Below, piece after piece: positions 36,020-43,629 of a stretch of 64,000 bases of DNA. The stretch is from NCBI RefSeq assembly GCF_031851795.1, contig NZ_CP134696.1, positions 5,828,001-5,892,000 of the forward strand, given 5' to 3'. The position numbers were made by a program, and so were the translations under genes. Origin of the DNA: Pontibacter sp. G13 (GTDB lineage: Bacteria > Bacteroidota > Bacteroidia > J057). The notes under the pieces were generated by a model. The model saw only the letters and a list, made by a program, of their open reading frames with translations, made no database searches and was not told the DNA's origin. Within the stretch, counting starts at the first letter, position 1. Each line of letters opens with the position of its first letter.

Positions 36020-37537
36020 TTAATGTACATGTCCGTGCCCCATTGACTGGCCTGCGTTGGCCGCCATTTTTACTGCGTATGCACTTTGTGAAACGACCCA
36101 ATCCCCCTGCTTCAAGCCGGATAGGATTTCGGTTCTTTCACCATTTCTGCGTCCAATCTGGACGACTTTGCGCGCATAGGATTCTCCATCCAATTGCACC
36201 ATCACGGTGTAGGTTCCATATTCTTCCAGCAAGGCGGATGTAGGCACGGTCAAAACTGCCGTTCCAGAGCCGATAGCGAGCTGAGCTTCCACAACGCTTC
36301 CCGTCGGTGCCGTCACCCCAGATCGGACTTCGGCCAAGATGGTCAGCTGGGGCCTTTCACTGGAAACGGCATTTCCGACGGAGGAAATACTGCCACCGCC
36401 TTCCACGACACTGGACCACTTGCCTCCCGGGGTTTTGTGGAATATGTCCTGAAGATTCGCCAATGAGGCGGCATCGTACGGACTGGCATATACTTCGAGT
36501 CGACTGGATTGTTGATCCGAAATCGTGAGAATCTGATGACCTTGCTGCACAAATCCACCGTTGTCGACTGACAGGTCCGATATATACCCAGAGATGGGGG
36601 CGGAGATCCGTTTGCCTCCGGGTGCATATCCTTTTTCCAAGGTCTCAAGCCTGGACTGTGCCAATTCGAAAGAATGTTCTGCTTCCTCGAGTTCTGATTT
36701 GGGCACGATCTGAGCGGCTCTGAGTTTGCGTTTCCGCTCTAGAATGGATGCTGCATGCTCCAACTCGATTTGGGCCTGCTGAATTTTGGCTTTTAGGTTG
36801 CCTGAGGTCATGTCCTCACTGTCGATGGACAGGAGATTCTGACCTTTCTGGACGTACTGGCCGATCGCCACCAGATCTGATCGGTAAGTGACTTCACCCG
36901 AGGTGACGGCTGTGATGGAGGATTGCGATTTGGGGGCGGTTTTCCAGGTCCCAGTCGTGGGGATCACTTCGAAAATCGGTGTCTCGATGACCTGCTCGAT
37001 GGCAAAATCCAACTGCCAGGCCTGTTCCAAGGTGAGGGAAATGGCATCCGGCGTTTCCGGGATATGAGCGAGCCATGCTTCGGCCTGTGTCATATTCTCG
37101 AACACCTCTACAGACCCCAAATCGAACTTTACGGTCTCTCCATCTACCTCAAGCAAAAAGCTCAGATTGCCTTTGCCTGCTGATTGAGGCTTGAGTGCAG
37201 GTTTGAATATGCCAGGTTGATTGGGAGCATCCACCTGATGGCGAATCCCTGATTCTCCTTGAATCAAGGTGGCGGTAACTTTGCCCGAGGCGACGGGGCG
37301 ATAGCCATCCATTTGGGTGATATGGGCAGCCAAAGGGCTGATTTTTCCCTTTACCAGTGGCGGGAATTCTACAAATAGCTCTAGCCCGTGAGTGTGGATG
37401 GTTTGTTTGATCGTGGTAGCAGGTCCGTGATCATGACCATGGGCTCCCCCGCCCGAGTGGGCGTGGGAGTGTCCATGATCCATCTTTGGTTGGCAGGCGC
37501 ATAGTATGGCTGCCAGCCAGAAGGTCAGATAGCGCAT
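36020..37537 (-). CDS. Periplasmic adaptor subunit (CusB/CzcB family) with His-rich N-terminus
   Basis: The 505-residue protein starts with a lipoprotein-type signal (MRYLTFWLAAILCAC, probable lipidated Cys15). A His-rich stretch follows (HGHSHAHSGGGAHGHDHG, residues 20-37) that likely binds metal. Then comes the membrane-fusion-protein body: a beta segment (GEVTYRSDLVAIGQYVQKGQNLLSI), an alpha hairpin (LKAKIQQAQIELEHAA to LETLEKG), the lipoyl return, and a C-terminal barrel. It links the RND pump to the outer-membrane channel. ATG 37537 starts 10 bases after the stop of the small His-rich gene; an upstream frame to 37606 would overlap that gene. Confidence 0.9.
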   Translation of the reverse strand: MRYLTFWLAAILCACQPKMDHGHSHAHSGGGAHGHDHGPATTIKQTIHTHGLELFVEFPPLVKGKISPLAAHITQMDGYRPVASGKVTATLIQGESGIRHQVDAPNQPGIFKPALKPQSAGKGNLSFLLEVDGETVKFDLGSVEVFENMTQAEAWLAHIPETPDAISLTLEQAWQLDFAIEQVIETPIFEVIPTTGTWKTAPKSQSSITAVTSGEVTYRSDLVAIGQYVQKGQNLLSIDSEDMTSGNLKAKIQQAQIELEHAASILERKRKLRAAQIVPKSELEEAEHSFELAQSRLETLEKGYAPGGKRISAPISGYISDLSVDNGGFVQQGHQILTISDQQSSRLEVYASPYDAASLANLQDIFHKTPGGKWSSVVEGGGSISSVGNAVSSERPQLTILAEVRSGVTAPTGSVVEAQLAIGSGTAVLTVPTSALLEEYGTYTVMVQLDGESYARKVVQIGRRNGERTEILSGLKQGDWVVSQSAYAVKMAANAGQSMGHGHVH

Positions 37538-37547
37538 GGTCTGGAAT

Positions 37548-37796
37548 TTATTCGTGGTCGTGATCTCCTTCTTCGTGGGAATGCCCGACTTCTTGGGCGG
37601 AATCAAGCTCTACGGAGAACGTTTCCTGAGCTTCATGATCTCCTTCCTCGTGAGCGTGATCGTGGGTATGGGTCCCTTCCCCGTGCTCGTGAGTATGCTC
37701 GCCCTCGCCATGATCATGAGAATGTCCTGAATCATTTGAGCTGCAAGCGAACGCGGTCATCATGAGCAATGCGAATGCGATAGATGAGTACTTCAT
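37548..37796 (-). CDS. Small His-rich lipoprotein
   Basis: The 82-residue product has a clear lipoprotein signal (MKYSSIAFALLMMTAFAC, Cys18) followed by a low-complexity His/Glu/Asp/Gly segment (repeated GEGEHTHEH-type units) carrying some 17 His. It is most likely a periplasmic metal-binding buffer or metallochaperone for the pump encoded next to it. It lies between the outer-membrane channel gene and the adaptor gene with gaps of 19 and 10 bases, so it is in the same operon. It has no resemblance to an enzyme. Its base composition follows the His codons. Confidence 0.8.
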   Translation of the reverse strand: MKYSSIAFALLMMTAFACSSNDSGHSHDHGEGEHTHEHGEGTHTHDHAHEEGDHEAQETFSVELDSAQEVGHSHEEGDHDHE

Positions 37797-37815
37797 GAGG
37801 TTTTACTGTTTATGA

Positions 37816-39012
37816 TTAATGAATGAAAGTCAGCTGATGTGCCAATAGTCGTGCTTGTTGCTGATGAAGTTTGAGTTCCATGTCCAGCATGGATTGCTGG
37901 GCGTTTCGATAAAACGCTACCTCAAAGTAATATTCCAAAAAGGATATTTCGCCCAATTCATATGCCATTGTGAGCAATGCTTGCCCGTCTAATTCATCTA
38001 GGGTAGCTCGATAGACGGAGAGCTTGTCTTGGGCCAATTGGTACTCAAGGTATTGTTGCTCGAAGGCGGCAAAGGCAGCGGTCAATTGGGTTTCTGCTTC
38101 CCAAGTTTGCACCTCAATTTGTAGGTCTGCGGCTTGTAGTCGGTGCTTTGACTGCCAAAGTGGAATGGAGATGCCCCCATAGATCCCCGTAAATCTATCC
38201 GCAGAAATCCCCTGAGTATTGAGGCCAATGCTGAGCCCCGGCATTCGTAGCGCTTGCTCGACTTGCGCAGCTTGTCTGGCTAGATGGATGCGCTGATTCA
38301 TGGCTTGTAGACTTGGTGAGGCAGCTAGATGTTGACTCCAAAGGGAATCTAGGGGAGGCAAACTGATCGGTTCTTCAAGGCCCGTGAACTCCATGTTGGG
38401 GGGACTCCCACCATTCAACTTCGTCAAATCCGATAGCAGAAGCTGCCGCTTGAGGTCAATCTCATCAAGTCTAAATTGTTCCTGCAACCATGCCAGCTTG
38501 GCCTTGTTCAGGGTGAGAATGCCGATTTCCGCCTGATCGAACCGCCCTTGAACATGGGTCAGCACCTTTTGGGCTTGTTGCAATCTGATGGTGGCAAATT
38601 GAGCTTGCCGATTGAGTTGTGCCACTTCGATGGCGAGTAGGTGCGCTTCAAGCAAAATGGATTGTCGAAGGGAATCATATGCCAATTGCGCAACCTGTTC
38701 CCATTGCCGATTCCATTTCCTGCGTTCCCGATAGGTCGTGGGAAATGCGAGAGATTGAGACACTTCGACCTCCGAGTATGTGCCTCCCGGATGATTGCCC
38801 CAAGGGAGTATGTATCCCGCAGCTTGGAGTGGAGGGAGTTGGTTTTGGGCATTGTGTACATGAGCCGAGCGTTTGAGCGCGGTTCTATATGCTTTCAGGC
38901 GGGGATTGTTTTGAGCGACGGATTCCAGCAAGGGGCGCAGTTGGGGAGATTGGGCCCAACCGGTACCACCCAACAGGATGATGTATCCGATCACTCGGAA
39001 TAGATGATACAT
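37816..39012 (-). CDS. TolC-family outer-membrane channel of the metal efflux system (CusC/CzcC-like)
   Basis: The 398-residue protein has a signal peptide (MYHLFRVIGYIILLGGTGWA-Q), then two repeats of the outer-membrane-efflux-protein domain with long amphipathic helices. One is SILLEAHLLAIEVAQLNRQAQF near 115-140 and the other LTAAFAAFEQQYLEYQLAQDKL near 300-330. The YGGISIPLW segment marks the second beta-barrel strand. It forms the exit duct for the RND complex. At about 400 residues it is within the family range. It is followed by the His-rich lipoprotein gene after 19 bases. Confidence 0.88.
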   Translation of the reverse strand: MYHLFRVIGYIILLGGTGWAQSPQLRPLLESVAQNNPRLKAYRTALKRSAHVHNAQNQLPPLQAAGYILPWGNHPGGTYSEVEVSQSLAFPTTYRERRKWNRQWEQVAQLAYDSLRQSILLEAHLLAIEVAQLNRQAQFATIRLQQAQKVLTHVQGRFDQAEIGILTLNKAKLAWLQEQFRLDEIDLKRQLLLSDLTKLNGGSPPNMEFTGLEEPISLPPLDSLWSQHLAASPSLQAMNQRIHLARQAAQVEQALRMPGLSIGLNTQGISADRFTGIYGGISIPLWQSKHRLQAADLQIEVQTWEAETQLTAAFAAFEQQYLEYQLAQDKLSVYRATLDELDGQALLTMAYELGEISFLEYYFEVAFYRNAQQSMLDMELKLHQQQARLLAHQLTFIH

Positions 39013-39053
39013 GAAGAGACAATTAGGATAAATCGATGCAGGGAGGAGATCCC

Positions 39054-39076
39054 CAAAAAAGGCCGCGGAATGGCCT
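39054..39076 (-). terminator. Weak hairpin after the first gene of the efflux operon
   Basis: AGGCC/GGCCT form a short stem (39060-39064 and 39072-39076) followed on the minus strand by TTTTTT. It may act as an attenuator between the His-rich membrane protein gene and the channel gene rather than as a full stop. Confidence 0.35.
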
Positions 39077-39084
39077 AGACGGAT

Positions 39085-39519
39085 TTATCCCAAGGATGGG
39101 GGGCCACGAAGGATGAGCGACCTGAGGAAGGGCTCGGAGGTGATACTGGGGGGCAGATCATCAGCTCCAGAAATCTTGACTTGAAGATCTCGCGCAGGAA
39201 GCGTAAGCCAAACTTGAAGAAAGGCCGAAAGGAGTCGTGATTCTATGACTGGAACGGAAACGCCCAGTACTACCGGTTGCTTCCAGACATCATCTGCCCC
39301 TGAGTGGGTATGCAGATCGAGAAAGAGATCCAGCAAGGATTTAGTGTGACCGTGGTGATCAGCGCCCACATGTGAATGGTCGTGGGAATGGCTATGGCTT
39401 TCCGAAAAAATGGCCAACTCCCCCAAACTTGCATGTACATGCGGAATGGCTTGATGGAACATCATGATGGTCATGACACCCAACATCCCAAGGGCCAATA
39501 TGCTGCGGATTCTTCTCAT
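39085..39519 (-). CDS. His-rich membrane-associated protein at head of metal-efflux operon
   Basis: The 144-residue protein begins with an arginine-rich start and one membrane or signal helix (about residues 5-25), then IPHVHA and a His-rich segment (SHSHSHDHSHVGADHHGH, around 43-60). The C-terminus (FLRSLILRGPPS) resembles small Bacteroidota proteins that precede czc-type operons. I recognise no enzyme. A metal-sensing or metal-buffering role is inferred from composition and position. ATG 39519 is chosen because a longer frame to 39564 adds no signal. It is the first gene of the five-gene minus-strand operon. Confidence 0.7.
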   Translation of the reverse strand: MRRIRSILALGMLGVMTIMMFHQAIPHVHASLGELAIFSESHSHSHDHSHVGADHHGHTKSLLDLFLDLHTHSGADDVWKQPVVLGVSVPVIESRLLSAFLQVWLTLPARDLQVKISGADDLPPSITSEPFLRSLILRGPPSLG

Positions 39520-39624
39520 GCGTTCCACAAACCTACCAAAAATATGCCAAGGTATTGCGATCAACCTGGCAAGTCAGCGGTGGGAAGGGGGACTTTTGGG
39601 GAAGATCGGTTACTCGAAGTGTGG

Positions 39625-39781
39625 CTGGTAGGTGCGGCGCGAAGGATGGGAGGGGCGAGCCTTTGGCGAGGTCCGGAGCCTCAAGCGGAGGACGGAGGCG
39701 CTAGCCGACCCCCGGACAGCCTGACCCGGCGACCAAGATGTCAAGCGTCGTCCAAGGAGCCGAGATCGCCGGGGCGCGCCC
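39625..39781 (+). repeat. Dispersed GC-rich repeat, copy flanking the metal-efflux operon (5' side)
   Basis: This 157-bp element (CTGGTAGGTGCGG to GGGGCGCGCCC) is the best-matching partner of 32762-32919. The two copies enclose the entire five-gene efflux operon as direct repeats 6.7 kb apart. The rest of 39520-39897 contains a partial hairpin (39839-39875) but no gene. Confidence 0.75.
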
Positions 39782-39897
39782 AAATACGCCATATCCATCA
39801 GATAAGCTGAGCATGTACTTGTGGCCCATCAAACAATCACGCCCTCTCCAGCTATTTTCAAGCCGAAGAGAGCGTCTGTAGTTCCGAAGAATGTCGG

Positions 39898-40773
39898 TTA
39901 GAATCTGGCTGAACCAGATGGCAAAGAACCGAGGTTTTGACCGAAAGAATAGGCGGAAGGTGCAGTCTCTTGTCCAGCCGTTCCTACGAGTGGCTTCATG
40001 GCAAATGGTGCTTCAGAATCGTCGGGTACCGGCTCGACGGAGATGACTACCGTACGTCCGCGCACATCCAATGGGAAAGTTTCGTTGGAAGGAGCATTCT
40101 CGAAGAAGTCTTCTCCTGGTACTGGAGGTCCGGATTGGGAAGTTCCACTGAATGGGGAAGCATCGTCAGCCATGTCGAATGCGGTGAATGTACCGGTGGT
40201 GATGGGGCCGTTTTCGCCCACTACCCAACCTTCGTAAGCCCATCCATCCGGAAGCGTAGGCAATGTGAAGTCAGGGGTTGGAGGTGCTCCGGGTACGCCA
40301 AACCACACACCGTTCTCGTCATTTCCGTTGTTGACGCCTGTTTCATCAGTAGGGGTACGTAGGAAAAAGGAGCCAGAAGCGTTGGAGAAATCACCGACAA
40401 TTCCGGTATTCAGACTGGCAACACCATTTTCAAATGGGCCTGAAAGCACTTTGGTTGCGGCAGGTGCAGGATCGCTGTCTGGGAAAGGTTCGATAGACAA
40501 AACGAACATGGTAGCTGCGTCCAGATCGGATTCATCCACTTCGAAGGAGGTCTGGGAGAGGTCTCCATTGCCGTCGATGGTAAAGGTTCCGGTAGATACA
40601 GGAGCGCCATCGACGATGACCCATCCTTCATAGACATACCCTTCACCCAATGCTTCAAGTCCTTGGAATGAGAGGGTCAGGTTCCCCGCGTCGGGGGTGT
40701 CATCGTCATTGTCACAGCCTGCGATGGTAGCGACCAATGCGAACATAACGGCGATTACTCGGATATGCTTCAT
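39898..40773 (-). CDS. Lipoprotein with two anti-sigma-K-like repeats
   Basis: The 291-residue protein has a lipoprotein signal (VMFALVATIAGC, Cys20) followed by an Asp-rich linker and two clearly related modules of about 120 residues. One contains YVYEGWVIVDGAPVSTGTF and LSIEPFPDSDPAPAATKVLSG. The other contains WAYEGWVVGENGPITTGTF and ISVEPVPDDSEAPFAMKPLVG. The pattern of an EGWV turn, a TGTF strand and V-(I/S)-x-EP-x-PDSxPxPxxxxL-x-G resembles the extracytoplasmic domain of anti-sigma-K (RskA) proteins, but there is no cytoplasmic anti-sigma domain. It is divergent from the two-component system, and the space between holds operator-like repeats, so regulation by that system is plausible. 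Confidence 0.75.
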   Translation of the reverse strand: MKHIRVIAVMFALVATIAGCDNDDDTPDAGNLTLSFQGLEALGEGYVYEGWVIVDGAPVSTGTFTIDGNGDLSQTSFEVDESDLDAATMFVLSIEPFPDSDPAPAATKVLSGPFENGVASLNTGIVGDFSNASGSFFLRTPTDETGVNNGNDENGVWFGVPGAPPTPDFTLPTLPDGWAYEGWVVGENGPITTGTFTAFDMADDASPFSGTSQSGPPVPGEDFFENAPSNETFPLDVRGRTVVISVEPVPDDSEAPFAMKPLVGTAGQETAPSAYSFGQNLGSLPSGSARF

Positions 40774-40825
40774 CTGTTTTTGTTTTTGAATTTGATGTTC
40801 CAAATGAACGGGGATGATATTGCCA

Positions 40826-40856
40826 TTTGATCACAGCGTGATAAACTTTTGATCAC
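40826..40856. promoter_or_regulatory. Paired TTTGATCAC direct repeats upstream of the lipoprotein gene
   Basis: TTTGATCAC occurs at 40826-40834 and again at 40848-40856, exactly 22 bp (two helical turns) apart, 53-83 bp upstream of the lipoprotein start at 40773. Direct repeats in helical phase are typical of OmpR/PhoB-family sites, and such a regulator is encoded immediately beyond. Confidence 0.5.
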
Positions 40857-40960
40857 GGGTGTTGAAGGGCACTGAAGCGGGAATTTGCGGGGGTGAGCAA
40901 GGAAATGGCCTTCATATTTCGCGAAAGGCCTCATAGAAGCTTCACAAATGTCCGCCAGCT

Positions 40961-41008
40961 ATCACCAAAGCATCACAAAAGGGGCTTCATTTGTGATCAT
41001 TTTGTGAT
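40961..41008. promoter_or_regulatory. Four phased half-sites upstream of the response regulator gene
   Basis: ATCACCAAAG (40961) and ATCACAAAAG (40972) are 11 bp apart. On the other strand sense TTTGTGAT (40990) and TTTGTGAT (41001) are also 11 bp apart. The two pairs are inverted relative to each other. This is a plausible autoregulatory operator for the OmpR-type protein starting at 41032. Confidence 0.55.
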
Positions 41009-41031
41009 ACTTGGTTAGTTATTTGATCGAA

Positions 41032-41751
41032 ATGGAATCGAAGCAGGTCATCATCATCGAGGACGATCAGGAAATTTGCCAGCTCTTGGAGATACACCTG
41101 AAGGATCTGGGCTGTCAAGTCCGGTCATTTATGCACGGCACCCGTGGATTTGAGGCGGTATTGGCTGATCCTCCAGATCTGGTGATTCTAGATGTGATGT
41201 TGCCGGGGATGGACGGATTGGACATTTGCCAGCAATTGCGGGCACAGAAGGTCATGACACCGATCATCATGCTGACTGCACGCTCTGAGGAGATTGATCG
41301 TGTACTAGGGCTGGAGATTGGGGCGGATGATTACTTGACCAAACCCTTTAGTGTAAGGGAATTTCTGGCGAGGGTGAAGGCCATCTTTAGGCGTTCACGG
41401 ATGATACAGGATCAATTACAGGAACCCCAATCTCAAAATGCCTTGACTGTAGGGCAACTGTCCATCGATATCGACAAGCGAAAAGTGTTGATGGCAGACC
41501 GCAGAATCGATCTTTCTCCCAAGGAGTTTGAATTGCTCGTCTTAATGGCTTCCAATCCCGGGAAAAGCTACAAACGATCTCGGCTCCTCAATTTGATCTG
41601 GGGCTATGATTTTGAGGGGTACGAACACACCGTCAATTCGCACATCAACCGACTTCGCGCCAAAATAGAGCCCGACATGGGACAACCTACCTATATCCTC
41701 ACCACTTGGGGAGTAGGATATCGATTCAACGAAGATTTGGAACGCTCATGA
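41032..41751 (+). CDS. OmpR/PhoB-family response regulator
   Basis: The 239-residue protein has an N-terminal receiver domain (acidic pair in IIIEDDQE, phospho-acceptor Asp54 in LVILDVMLPG, Lys in TKPFSVREF). A C-terminal winged helix of the Trans_reg_C type follows (residues about 140-235: IDLSPKEFELLVLMASNPGK, SRLLNLIWGY, VNSHINRLRAKIE, TTWGVGYRF). It binds DNA directly after phosphorylation by the adjacent kinase. ATG 41032 is preferred to the TTG at 41011. Its stop overlaps the kinase ATG by 4 bp (ATGA), so the pair is translationally coupled. Phased repeats just upstream suggest autoregulation. Confidence 0.93.
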   Translation: MESKQVIIIEDDQEICQLLEIHLKDLGCQVRSFMHGTRGFEAVLADPPDLVILDVMLPGMDGLDICQQLRAQKVMTPIIMLTARSEEIDRVLGLEIGADDYLTKPFSVREFLARVKAIFRRSRMIQDQLQEPQSQNALTVGQLSIDIDKRKVLMADRRIDLSPKEFELLVLMASNPGKSYKRSRLLNLIWGYDFEGYEHTVNSHINRLRAKIEPDMGQPTYILTTWGVGYRFNEDLERS

Positions 41752-43238
41752 GTAACCGCGCCGTTTCGACCCGTCTGATCTCCAAGATCATGATTTCCTT
41801 CTTGTTGCTGCTGGTTTTGGTCGGCATCTGCCAAGTAGGGATTACCTATTACCTGACGAGCAACTACTTTGAGGAGACCACTCAGAAGCTAAATGCCCAA
41901 GTAGCTCAGCATCTCATCGAGGAGAAGTTTCAGGACAAATCCCCATTCCTGGAAGATGGTGCTGTCAATAAGCCCTTGTTTGGGGATATCATGCATGACA
42001 TGATGGCTGTAAACCGCGGGATCGAGGTGTATTTGGTGGATCAAGCAGGGATGATTTTGTATTCAGTGGTCCTTGATCACAGTGATTCAGAGGCTCCCGC
42101 TACCCAAATCGATTTGGCGCCCGTCAAGGAATTTATCCAGCAGGAAGGTTCCCGATATGTGCTAGGAGATGATCCAAGAAATCCCGAGGAACACAAGATC
42201 TTTTCAGCGGCTCCATTCGAAGTCGATGGAAAGGAGGGCTATATCTACATCATTCTCGCCAGTCAACGTTTCGAACAGGTGACTTCTAGTCTGTTTGGGA
42301 GTTATTTCCTAAAGGTCGGAAGCGCTGCCGGTTTGGCTACCCTGATTTTTGCGGGATTGTTGGGGATTTGGGTGATCTGGCTCTTGACGGGGAATCTTCG
42401 AGAGATCATCAATACGGTGAAGCGCTTTCGTGAAGGAGATATGGAGGCGCGCATCCCAGATGCCAACCAAAACGATCTTGCTGCTTTAGCGGTAAGTTTC
42501 AATGAGATGGCCGATACGATTGTCGAAAATATCGAAGCGCTCAAGTCCGTGGAATCCCTTCGCCGTGAATTGATCGCGAATGTCTCGCATGACCTTCGTA
42601 CCCCTTTGGCAATCATGCAAGGCTATGTAGAAACCTTGCAGATGAAGCGAGACTCGATCACGGCTCAAGATCGGGACAAGTATCTCGACATTGTCCAAAA
42701 CAGCACGGAGAAGCTTTCGAAACTCGTACAGCAGCTATTCGAATATTCAAAGCTCGAAGCGCGTCAGATTGAACCGCATAAGGAGCCTTTTCCGATTTCG
42801 GATTTGGCACATGATGTACATGAAAGTTATCAGCAGTTGGCACAGGCCAAGGAGATTGACATTCAGCTCGAAATCGAGGAGGGACTTCCTTGGGTATTTG
42901 CTGATGTGAGTCTGGTGGAGCGGGTGATACAAAATCTGATGGACAATGCGCTGAAGTTTACCCCAGCTCATGGGACGGTGGTCATTCAACTTACCTCGGA
43001 TACCCAGCGGGTTCATGTCGCGATCAAGGACACAGGGCCAGGAATTCCAGAGGCGGATCAGGCACATATCTTCGAGCGATTCAAGCGGGCGGAACCCAAG
43101 GTCCAGCAAGGAGGAGCGGGATTGGGACTAGCGATCGCCAAGAAAATCATGGAGATTCATGACTCTACGATCCAAGTGGTGAGTATGCCGGATCATGGAA
43201 CCACCTTTGAATTCCAATTGCCTTCTTACGCGGCATAG
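41748..43238 (+). CDS. Sensor histidine kinase (HAMP-HisKA-HATPase)
   Basis: The 496-residue membrane kinase has a first helix (about residues 14-35), a periplasmic sensor of about 150 residues, and a second helix (about 187-213). HAMP follows (to about 265), then the dimerisation/phospho-acceptor domain with His281 (IANVSHDLRTPL). The ATPase domain has an N box NLMDNALKF, a G1 box KDTGPGIPE and a G2 box GGAGLGLAIAKKI. It phosphorylates the regulator encoded with a 4-bp overlap upstream. The periplasmic domain carries no motif that reveals the signal. The downstream Rpn pair is convergent, so the unit ends here. Confidence 0.93.
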   Translation: MSNRAVSTRLISKIMISFLLLLVLVGICQVGITYYLTSNYFEETTQKLNAQVAQHLIEEKFQDKSPFLEDGAVNKPLFGDIMHDMMAVNRGIEVYLVDQAGMILYSVVLDHSDSEAPATQIDLAPVKEFIQQEGSRYVLGDDPRNPEEHKIFSAAPFEVDGKEGYIYIILASQRFEQVTSSLFGSYFLKVGSAAGLATLIFAGLLGIWVIWLLTGNLREIINTVKRFREGDMEARIPDANQNDLAALAVSFNEMADTIVENIEALKSVESLRRELIANVSHDLRTPLAIMQGYVETLQMKRDSITAQDRDKYLDIVQNSTEKLSKLVQQLFEYSKLEARQIEPHKEPFPISDLAHDVHESYQQLAQAKEIDIQLEIEEGLPWVFADVSLVERVIQNLMDNALKFTPAHGTVVIQLTSDTQRVHVAIKDTGPGIPEADQAHIFERFKRAEPKVQQGGAGLGLAIAKKIMEIHDSTIQVVSMPDHGTTFEFQLPSYAA

Positions 43239-43254
43239 ATTCACGGATTTGGAC

Positions 43255-43629
43255 TTAATCATTTTGGGGAATGAGGGAGGACCAGCCTGCCAGTTTATGC
43301 AGCAATTTTTCCCTGGTTTTTGCTAGTTGATCGATGGGGGTTTTGGTCATCCTTTGGAGAGCACCGAGGGACGCTCCCTCTTTGAATCCTGCTTCAATGA
43401 CATTGGCCATTTTTCGCCTGATTGCTTCCTGTATTCCACGCTCAAAGCCGATTTTGAATCCTCCCTGTATTCCTCGCTCAAAGCCGATCTTGAATCCTTC
43501 TTCTATTCCTCGTTTCTCTCGGTATTCCAATTGATTGTGGTAGTCACGATAGTATTTCAACCTACGGTAGTAAATCGCTCGATCTTCTTCAGATAGATGT
43601 GCTATTTCGATTCTGGAAAGCCATTTCAT
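43255..43629 (-). CDS. C-terminal-only Rpn-family protein, possible inhibitor partner
   Basis: The 124-residue product corresponds only to the C-terminal third of the upstream Rpn-type protein. Its opening LSEEDRAIYYRRLKYYRDYHNQ matches LSKEDRAAYYRSLKYYRDFHNQ in the larger protein, where an in-frame Met (Met200, codon 44103-44105) aligns with this protein's start Met. A run of four-residue units follows (EKRG, IEEG, FKIG, FERG, IQGG), then a helix and LQRMTKTPIDQLAKTRE. The nuclease core is absent. The ATG overlaps the upstream stop by 4 bp, implying coupled translation. By analogy with intragenic short forms of E. coli Rpn proteins it could restrain the nuclease. The alternative is a decayed duplicate. 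Confidence 0.7.
   Translation of the reverse strand: MKWLSRIEIAHLSEEDRAIYYRRLKYYRDYHNQLEYREKRGIEEGFKIGFERGIQGGFKIGFERGIQEAIRRKMANVIEAGFKEGASLGALQRMTKTPIDQLAKTREKLLHKLAGWSSLIPQND

Noticed and set aside
39839-39875. Possible terminator for the lipoprotein gene
   Set aside because: The 9-bp stem has a mismatch and no U run on the minus strand, so it is not listed as a feature.
43255-43629. Simple pseudogene remnant of the Rpn gene
   Set aside because: Not fully excluded, but the intact frame, coupled start and intact C-terminal helix argue for a real short protein, so it is annotated as a CDS.
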